In this document: positions 31,540 through 37,155 of the stretch, piece by piece | How the letters are laid out: each line of letters opens with the position of its first letter | Numbering within the stretch: position 1 is the stretch's first letter | NCBI GenBank assembly: GCA_001771935.1 | Contig: MERD01000038.1 | Location: forward strand, 1 to 37,155 | Length of the DNA: 37,155 nt | Direction: 5' to 3' | Origin: Betaproteobacteria bacterium RIFCSPLOWO2_02_FULL_67_26 | GTDB taxonomy: Bacteria; Pseudomonadota; Gammaproteobacteria; Burkholderiales; SG8-41 | Translations under genes and position numbers: made by a program | The notes under the pieces: generated by a model | Told to the model about the DNA's origin: nothing | Databases searched by the model: none | What the model saw: only the letters and a program-made list of their open reading frames with translations

Positions 31540-31669
31540 ATCCCCAGACTTTTCCCTCAAGCGTCCGGGCGAGAACCGCCCGGCCCCGCAGCCAGAAACG
31601 GCCGCCCCGGGCGCTGACGCCGTTTCTTCCCCTTCTTTCTCCGGTACCACCCACAAAGGGTCGCAGTTT
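31540..31669 (+). promoter_or_regulatory. rho leader with hairpin
   Basis: The 130-bp gap between trxA and rho holds a perfect 7-bp stem, CCGGGCG and CGCCCGG around AGAAC (31565-31583), followed by C-rich sequence. In other bacteria rho is autoregulated by attenuation in its leader, so a similar role is plausible here. AAAGGG precedes the rho ATG. Confidence 0.4.
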
Positions 31670-32929
<1,260 letters not shown>

Positions 32930-32934
32930 ACGCC

Positions 32935-33016
32935 GCGAGGGCGGGAGCGCGCGAGAGCGGGAGGGCGATATGATGTCTTTTTCGATCTCGCGAGCTCCCG
33001 AGCTCACGATCTCCCG
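32935..33016. repeat. inverted pair of 8-bp arrays spanning a gene start
   Basis: Four octamers of the GCGAGAGC/GGGAGGGC type (32935-32966) face four of the ATCTCCCG type (32985-33016). The lipoprotein ATG (32970) lies in the 18-bp loop, and the right arm encodes residues 6-16 of the protein. The left arm supplies the GGGAGGGCG ribosome-binding site. Confidence 0.7.
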
Positions 33017-33428
33017 TCTGCTGTTCCTGACGGTCCTGCTGGCGGGCTGCGTGCAGCTGCCGCCGAGCCCGCAGGACCTCCAGGCAAAGAAATTCGAGGC
33101 CGTGCCGGACAAGGCGGTGATCTACCTCGTGCGCGACTACCCGGATCACAGCGAACGGGCCGCGACGATCTGGCTCGGGGACGCCACGATGATCACGACC
33201 TATGCCGGCACCTACTACCGCTGGGAAGTGGCGCCGGGCGCCCATCGCATCACCGGTTACGGCGCCGACACCGGCTCGATCACGCTCCGGGCCGAGCCCG
33301 GCAGGCTCTATTTCGTGCAGCAGCGCATCGCGCCGCTCGGCCGGTTCGCGCAATCGTACTTCCAGGTCGTCAGCGAGCCCCAGGGGCGCACCGCGGTCAT
33401 GCGCGCGGTGCTGCTGGGCGGGTCGTGA
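32970..33428 (+). CDS. DUF2846-like lipoprotein
   Basis: A 152-residue lipoprotein. The lipobox LLAGC puts the lipidated residue at Cys27. The mature part shows DUF2846-like strands: [43 protein letters not shown] and [10 protein letters not shown]. The signal peptide is odd: [11 protein letters not shown] (residues 6-16) is encoded by the 8-bp repeat array, and ATG at 32970 or 32973 follows a repeat-derived GGGAGGGCG. The stop overlaps the GTG start of a second lipoprotein (GTGA). Envelope role unknown. Confidence 0.8.
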   Translation: MMSFSISRAPELTISRLLFLTVLLAGCVQLPPSPQDLQAKKFEAVPDKAVIYLVRDYPDHSERAATIWLGDATMITTYAGTYYRWEVAPGAHRITGYGADTGSITLRAEPGRLYFVQQRIAPLGRFAQSYFQVVSEPQGRTAVMRAVLLGGS

Positions 33429-33907
33429 TTCGCGCCGGGCGCGGCGCGGCGGGCCGCTCCTGGCTCGTCGCGGCCGCCGCAGCCGTCGCGCTCGCCGGCT
33501 GCACGTCGGTGCCTCACGCCGCGCCGGAGCGCGACGCGGAGGTGAAGCAATTCCTCGATCATCCCAATGCCGCCACGCTCTACGTCTATCGTCCCGACTT
33601 CGCGGCCCGGCGGGCCGACGAGTCCGTGTTGTACGTGGACGGCCGGCTCATCGGGGCAACGCTGCCCGGAACGTTCTTTCGCATCGATCTGCGGGCGGGC
33701 CCGCACCTGCTGCACGGCTACGGCTACGACCAGGGCAGGCTGAAGGTGGAGACCCGCAACGGCGAGATCGTTTTCGTCTCGCTCAATGTGATGGGCGGCA
33801 CCTCGCTCTTCGAGCGGGTCGCTCCCGGGGACGGCAGGCGCGCCGTTGTCGATTGCTGCGTGCTGCTGGAAAACTGGACGCCCGGCCAGCGGCCGCTGCT
33901 GCGCTGA
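33425..33907 (+). CDS. DUF2846-like lipoprotein, second of pair
   Basis: A 160-residue lipoprotein with lipobox ALAGC (Cys26) after a hydrophobic signal ([12 protein letters not shown]). The body repeats the pattern of its neighbour: [51 protein letters not shown], then a beta-rich end with CCVLLENW. The GTG start lies inside the stop codon of the upstream gene, so translation is coupled. The two proteins are probably diverged duplicates anchored in the outer membrane. A one-armed 8-bp array follows its stop. Function unknown. Confidence 0.8.
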   Translation: MIRAGRGAAGRSWLVAAAAAVALAGCTSVPHAAPERDAEVKQFLDHPNAATLYVYRPDFAARRADESVLYVDGRLIGATLPGTFFRIDLRAGPHLLHGYGYDQGRLKVETRNGEIVFVSLNVMGGTSLFERVAPGDGRRAVVDCCVLLENWTPGQRPLLR

Positions 33908-33913
33908 GAAACG

Positions 33914-33937
33914 ACCTCCCGATCTCACGATCTCCCG
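33914..33937. repeat. 8-bp tandem array (3 units)
   Basis: ACCTCCCG, ATCTCACG and ATCTCCCG in exact register follow the second lipoprotein gene. It is the same octamer family as at 22194 and 32985, but no facing arm is seen. Confidence 0.65.
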
Positions 33938-33981
33938 GCCGCTTGCAGAACGCGGCCAAATTGTGGATAATCCGCCCCCTT

Positions 33982-34209
33982 ATGAAGCCCAAAATCCACC
34001 CCCACTACAGCACCATCACCGTCACCTGCAGCTGCGGCCACACGTGGGACACGCGCTCGACCATGGGCCGCGACCTGCACGTGGAAGTGTGCTCGGTGTG
34101 CCACCCGTTCTACACCGGCAAGCAGAAGCTCGTGGACACCGCGGGCCGCGTCGAGAAATTCCGCCAGAAGTACGCGCGCAAGCCCGACGCTGCGAAGACC
34201 GCGGCGTAA
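33982..34209 (+). CDS. 50S ribosomal protein L31
   Basis: A 75-residue ribosomal protein of the zinc-binding C-plus type: Cys16 and Cys18 in VTCSCGH, Cys37 and Cys40 in [13 protein letters not shown]. The N-terminus MKPKIHPHY and the tail ([17 protein letters not shown]) are standard. It sits on the large subunit near the central protuberance and bridges to the small subunit. There is no clear Shine-Dalgarno sequence before the ATG. It is downstream of rho and the lipoproteins, and 7 bp before the dehydrogenase. In zinc starvation such forms are often replaced by C-minus paralogues, none of which is in the window. Confidence 0.97.
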   Translation: MKPKIHPHYSTITVTCSCGHTWDTRSTMGRDLHVEVCSVCHPFYTGKQKLVDTAGRVEKFRQKYARKPDAAKTAA

Positions 34210-34216
34210 CGCCGGC

Positions 34217-35275
34217 TTGAAATCGTTTCGAATCGCCGTCATTCCCGGAGACGGCATTGGCAAGGAAGTCATGCCCGAGGGCCTGCGCGCGCTGGAAGCC
34301 GCCGGGCGCAAGTTCGGCATCCAGTGGAAATTCGACGAGTTCGACTGGAGCTGCGATTACTACGCGAAGCACGGCCGCATGATGCCGGAGGACGCGCTCG
34401 ACCGGCTGCGGAAGCACGACGCGGTGTTCTTCGGCGCGGCGGGCTGGCCCGCGGCCGTTCCCGATCACATCTCCCTGTGGGGCCTGCTGATCCCGTTCCG
34501 CCGCGGCTACGACCAGTACGTGAACCTGCGCCCGGTGCGGCTGATGCCCGGCATGAAGTGCCCGCTCGCCGGCCGCAAGGTCGGCGACATCGATTTCTGG
34601 GTGGTGCGCGAGAACAGCGAGGGCGAATACTCCTCCGTCGGCGGGCGCATGTACGCCGGTACCGAGCGCGAGGTCGTGACGCAGCAGTCGGTGTTCTCGC
34701 GCCAGGGCGTGGACCGCATCCTGAAATACGCGTTCGAGCTGGCATCGAGGCGGCCGAAGAAACACCTCACGTCCGCCACCAAGTCGAACGGCATCACGAT
34801 CACGATGCCGTACTGGGACGAGCGCGTGAAGGCGATGTCGGCGCAGTACCCGGGCGTCCGCGTCGACCAGTACCACATCGACATCCTGTGCGCGCATTTC
34901 ATCATGAATCCCGACCGCTTCGACGTCGTGGTCGGCTCCAATCTCTTCGGCGACATCCTGTCGGACCTGGGGCCGGCGGCGACCGGCACCATCGGCATCG
35001 CGCCCTCGGCCAACATGAACCCGGAGCAGAAGTTCCCGTCGCTGTTCGAGCCGGTGCACGGCTCGGCGCCCGACATCTACGGGAAGAAGATCGCCAACCC
35101 CATCGGCCAGGTCTGGGCCGGCGCGATGATGCTCGACCACCTCGGCTGCCCCGACGCCGGCGCCGCCATCGTCACGGCGATCGAAAAAGTTCTGCAGGAA
35201 GGGCCGAAGACGCCCGACCTCGGGGGGAAGGCAGGCACTTCCGATCTCGGAAAAGCTGTCGCAGAAGCAATCTGA
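34217..35275 (+). CDS. tartrate dehydrogenase / D-malate decarboxylating dehydrogenase family
   Basis: A 352-residue NAD-dependent beta-decarboxylating dehydrogenase. The family signature VIPGDGIGKEVMPEGLRAL opens the protein. Substrate-site and metal residues are seen in LRPVRLMPG, WVVRENSEGEYSSVGGRMY, SNLFGDILSDLG and EPVHGSAPDIYGK. FDWSCDYYAKHGRMMPED is characteristic of the TtuC/DmlA branch rather than isopropylmalate dehydrogenase. The start is TTG at 34217, 7 bp after rpmE, with no strong ribosome-binding site; no ATG gives the intact N-terminus. It would convert tartrate to oxaloglycolate or D-malate to pyruvate. Which one is undecided. Confidence 0.92.
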   Translation: MKSFRIAVIPGDGIGKEVMPEGLRALEAAGRKFGIQWKFDEFDWSCDYYAKHGRMMPEDALDRLRKHDAVFFGAAGWPAAVPDHISLWGLLIPFRRGYDQYVNLRPVRLMPGMKCPLAGRKVGDIDFWVVRENSEGEYSSVGGRMYAGTEREVVTQQSVFSRQGVDRILKYAFELASRRPKKHLTSATKSNGITITMPYWDERVKAMSAQYPGVRVDQYHIDILCAHFIMNPDRFDVVVGSNLFGDILSDLGPAATGTIGIAPSANMNPEQKFPSLFEPVHGSAPDIYGKKIANPIGQVWAGAMMLDHLGCPDAGAAIVTAIEKVLQEGPKTPDLGGKAGTSDLGKAVAEAI

Positions 35276-35294
35276 TCACTCTTGTCATCCTTTG

Positions 35295-35316
35295 CTAGCG
35301 GCCGGGTCGCCGCTAG
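35295..35316. terminator. 8-bp hairpin between convergent genes
   Basis: CTAGCGGC and GCCGCTAG flank a CGGGTC loop between the dehydrogenase and the convergent gamma-glutamyltransferase gene, covering the stop codon of the latter. No T-run follows in either direction, so intrinsic termination is doubtful. Confidence 0.4.
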
Positions 35317-36911
35317 TAGGCGGCTACCGCGCCATCGCTCCGCGGGTCCGCGCCACCCTCCAGCACACCATTCGCATGACGCACGATCGCCCCGGCGTGG
35401 CCCATGGCCGCGTCGTACTCGCCAAGCACTTCCATCACGTGACCGCGCCGGGCGAGGTCGGCGACGACGCCGGTGGAAAAGCGCGACTCGAGCTTGAGGC
35501 TGTCGCTCGTCTCGCCCCAGGTGCGCCCGAGCAGCCAGCGCGGGGCGTTGACCGCCTGCTGCGGGTCCATGCCGAACACCGCGATGCGCGTGAACACCGC
35601 GCTCTGCGTCTGCGGTTGGCCGTCTCCGCCCATCGTGCCGTAGACGAGCGTGCGCCCGTCGCGCAGCACGGCCAGCGCCGGGTTGAGGGTGTGGAACGGC
35701 TTGCGCCCGGGCTTGAGGCTGTTCAGCGCCCCGGGATCGAGCGAGAAGCTGCAGCCCCGGTTCTGCCAGGTAATGCCCGTTTCCTCCAGCACCACGCCGC
35801 TTCCGTACTCGTGGTAGAGGCTCTGGATCATGCTGACGGCGCGCCCGGCTCCGTCCACGACGCCCATCCATACCGTGTCCGCGGGCGGTTGTCCTGCGCT
35901 CCAAGGCAGCGCGCGCCCGCGCTCGACGCCGGCGGCGAGCTCCCGTATCCGCTCGGGAGCGAGCAAGTCCTGCGCTTTCACGGTCATGTAGGCCGGGTCG
36001 GTCACGCAGCGGTCGCGCACGCCGAAAGCGCGCTTCGCCGCTTCCACCGCGAGATGCACGTAATCCGCGCTCGTGGGCCCCGTGCTCCCCGCTCCGAGCG
36101 CGTCGAGGATGCCGAGGATGAGGAGCGAGACCACGCCCTGCGTCGGCGGCGGCAGGTTGTAGACCGTGCCGAGCGAGTGCCCGAGCGCGAGCGGGGCGAC
36201 GAGCCTGGCGCGATGGCGCTCGAAGTCGCCGGGCGCGAGCGGGCTTCCCGTTGCGGCGAGATCGCGCGCGATCGCCCCGGCCAGCCGGCCGCGATAGAAG
36301 TCATCCAGCCCCGCGCGGGCAAGGCGGGCGAGCGTCGCGGCGAGCCGCGGCTGCCTGAAAACCGACCCCGCCGACGGCACGGCGTCCCCCGGGAGAAACG
36401 CTTCCCGGAAACCGGGCTGGGCCTCGAGCTCGCCACGCTTGGCGGCGGTCGTGGCGGACTGGCTCGCGCTGACGGGAATCCCGTGCTCCGCGTAATGAAT
36501 CGCGTCGGCCAGCAGGCGCTTCACCGGCAGCCGCCCGCCCCACTTGCGCGAGAGCGTGAACGCGGCGCCCCAGCCCGACACGGCGCCCGCGACGGTGTTC
36601 GCGGCCATGGCGCCGCGATGGGGAATGGTGCTCGTGACGCCGCGCGCGGCATACCACGCGATCGAGGCCGCGCGCGCCGCCGCGCCGCAGGCGTCTATGC
36701 CTTGCGGCGCCCGGCGCGGCGTGTGGATGAGCCAGAACGAATCGCCGCCGATCGAATTCATGTGCGGGTAGGCGACGGTGATCGTGGCTCCTGCCGCGAT
36801 CATCGCTTCGAGCGCGTTGCCGCCCTCGCGCAGCACGTCGAGAGCCGACTGCGCGGCGAGCGCGTGCGGCGCGACCGCCATGCCGCGCGTGCCACGGGTC
36901 GAGTGGATCAT
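35313..36911 (-). CDS. gamma-glutamyltransferase family protein
   Basis: A 532-residue member of the Ntn-hydrolase gamma-glutamyltransferase family. The self-cleavage threonine is in PADTVWMGVVDGAGRAVSMIQS (about 343), which would become the N-terminus of the small subunit. The large-subunit start (GMAVAPHALAAQSALDVLREGGNALEA) and GTMGGDGQPQTQSAVF near 425 are typical. Unlike E. coli Ggt it has no signal peptide, so it is probably cytoplasmic, like the shorter GGT-like and acylase-type relatives. ATG at 36911; ribosome-binding site weak. Possible activities are gamma-glutamyl or acyl transfer or hydrolysis; the substrate is unclear. Confidence 0.93.
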   Translation of the reverse strand: MIHSTRGTRGMAVAPHALAAQSALDVLREGGNALEAMIAAGATITVAYPHMNSIGGDSFWLIHTPRRAPQGIDACGAAARAASIAWYAARGVTSTIPHRGAMAANTVAGAVSGWGAAFTLSRKWGGRLPVKRLLADAIHYAEHGIPVSASQSATTAAKRGELEAQPGFREAFLPGDAVPSAGSVFRQPRLAATLARLARAGLDDFYRGRLAGAIARDLAATGSPLAPGDFERHRARLVAPLALGHSLGTVYNLPPPTQGVVSLLILGILDALGAGSTGPTSADYVHLAVEAAKRAFGVRDRCVTDPAYMTVKAQDLLAPERIRELAAGVERGRALPWSAGQPPADTVWMGVVDGAGRAVSMIQSLYHEYGSGVVLEETGITWQNRGCSFSLDPGALNSLKPGRKPFHTLNPALAVLRDGRTLVYGTMGGDGQPQTQSAVFTRIAVFGMDPQQAVNAPRWLLGRTWGETSDSLKLESRFSTGVVADLARRGHVMEVLGEYDAAMGHAGAIVRHANGVLEGGADPRSDGAVAAY

Positions 36912-36962
36912 GCCGGGATTCTACCGGACGCCCCGCCCTCTTCCGGATTCTAGAAATGAAAA

Positions 36963-37005
36963 GCGCGGGATGAACGGCAACCGCGTTGTCCGTTCGATCC
37001 CGCGC
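36963..37005 (-). terminator. strong intrinsic terminator of the gene at the right edge
   Basis: GCGCGGGAT-GAACGG-CAAC pairs with GTTG-CCGTTC-ATCCCGCGC around CGC, about 19 pairs with single-base bulges. Read on the minus strand the stem ends in CTTTTCATTTCT, a T-rich tail, so it terminates transcription coming from the right. Confidence 0.75.
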
Positions 37006-37009
37006 AGCT

Positions 37010-37036
37010 AAACCGGCGCCTTTGGCGTCCGGCTTT
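37010..37036. terminator. second hairpin next to the terminator
   Basis: CCGGCGCC and GGCGTCCGG pair around TTT with a one-base bulge, flanked by short A and T runs. It lies between the partial gene and the main terminator. Confidence 0.45.
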
Positions 37037-37044
37037 AGCAAGAT

Positions 37045-37155
37045 TTAGTAGGTCTTGTACTGGAGATACTTCCCGCTCATGGTGATCTTCACCCGGTCGC
37101 CCTTCGGGTCGGGCTCGCGCGTCAAGTCCATCCTGAAGTCGATCGCGCTCATGAT
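37045..37155 (-). CDS. C-terminal fragment of an unidentified protein, cut by window edge
   Basis: Thirty-six codons end in TAA at 37045-37047. The readable part runs SAIDFRMDLTREPDP and KGDRVKITMSGKYLQYKTY, polar and beta-like with no recognised motif. An ATG at 37150-37152 is in frame, but the real start is probably outside. The strong terminator downstream supports a true gene end here. Family unknown. Confidence 0.55.
   Translation of the reverse strand: MMSAIDFRMDLTREPDPKGDRVKITMSGKYLQYKTY

Noticed and set aside
31523-31669. Longer N-terminus for Rho
   Set aside because: The extension is Pro/Ala-rich and overlaps the end of trxA. Rho family proteins begin at the MHLSDLK equivalent.

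Overview
The window looks like a chromosomal segment of a GC-rich betaproteobacterium, most likely Burkholderiales-like and perhaps an uncultured lineage. The reasons are six Bug/TctC-type periplasmic binding proteins, a trxA-rho-rpmE block beside a divergent fdxA, an AddAB-like pair, and high GC with tightly packed genes. I see no phage, insertion sequence, CRISPR array, tRNA or rRNA.

Layout. 1-7.2 kb: a TauD/TfdA dioxygenase, a Bug protein, a haem-oxygenase-like metalloprotein, two alpha/beta hydrolases, a small EF-Tu-domain-II-like protein with a histone-like tail, and a tandem pair of Bug proteins. 7.2-15.2 kb: an OmpH/Skp chaperone, DUF2237, class II aldolase, SDR, VOC dioxygenase-like protein, Bug plus cyclase, DoxX, Bug, and a quinone oxidoreductase. 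15.2-17.4 kb: a minus-strand operon with a hotdog thioesterase, a selenoprotein and an uncharacterised 371-aa protein. 17.5-20.2 kb: a LigI-like amidohydrolase, an SDR and a second VOC protein. 20.2-24.6 kb: TRAP transporter genes and a sixth Bug protein. 24.6-31.0 kb: AddA, an AddB-like protein and FdxA. 31.2-35.3 kb: trxA, rho, two small lipoproteins, rpmE and a tartrate/D-malate dehydrogenase. 35.3-37.2 kb: a gamma-glutamyltransferase family protein and the tail of a gene cut by the window edge.

Most important observation. Two minus-strand reading frames at 16362-16898 are one gene interrupted by an in-frame TGA (16611-16613). The TGA is followed at once by Gly-Ser-Cys, giving the Sec-Gly-Ser-Cys signature of the UGSC selenoprotein family. 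Directly downstream lies a strong stem-loop (8 perfect pairs, then 7 more past one mismatch) whose loop starts with G, in the position of a bacterial SECIS element. The gene is coupled through an ATGA overlap to the 371-aa protein, with a zinc-free medium-chain reductase next. This is a good candidate for a little-described selenium-dependent redox operon.

Second theme. Many gene borders carry short arrays of degenerate 7-bp or 8-bp tandem repeats. Several run into coding sequence, where they supply signal peptides, start codons, ribosome-binding sites or stop codons. The 8-bp arrays occur as inverted pairs able to form long hairpins. A separate short insert resembling a dispersed betaproteobacterial repeat sits in the signal peptide of one Bug protein.

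The rest reads as a catabolic and uptake region: oxygenases, hydrolases, SDRs, aldolase and LigI-like hydrolase served by orphan Bug proteins and a TRAP transporter. It is followed by conserved housekeeping genes. Specific substrates cannot be read from the sequence.
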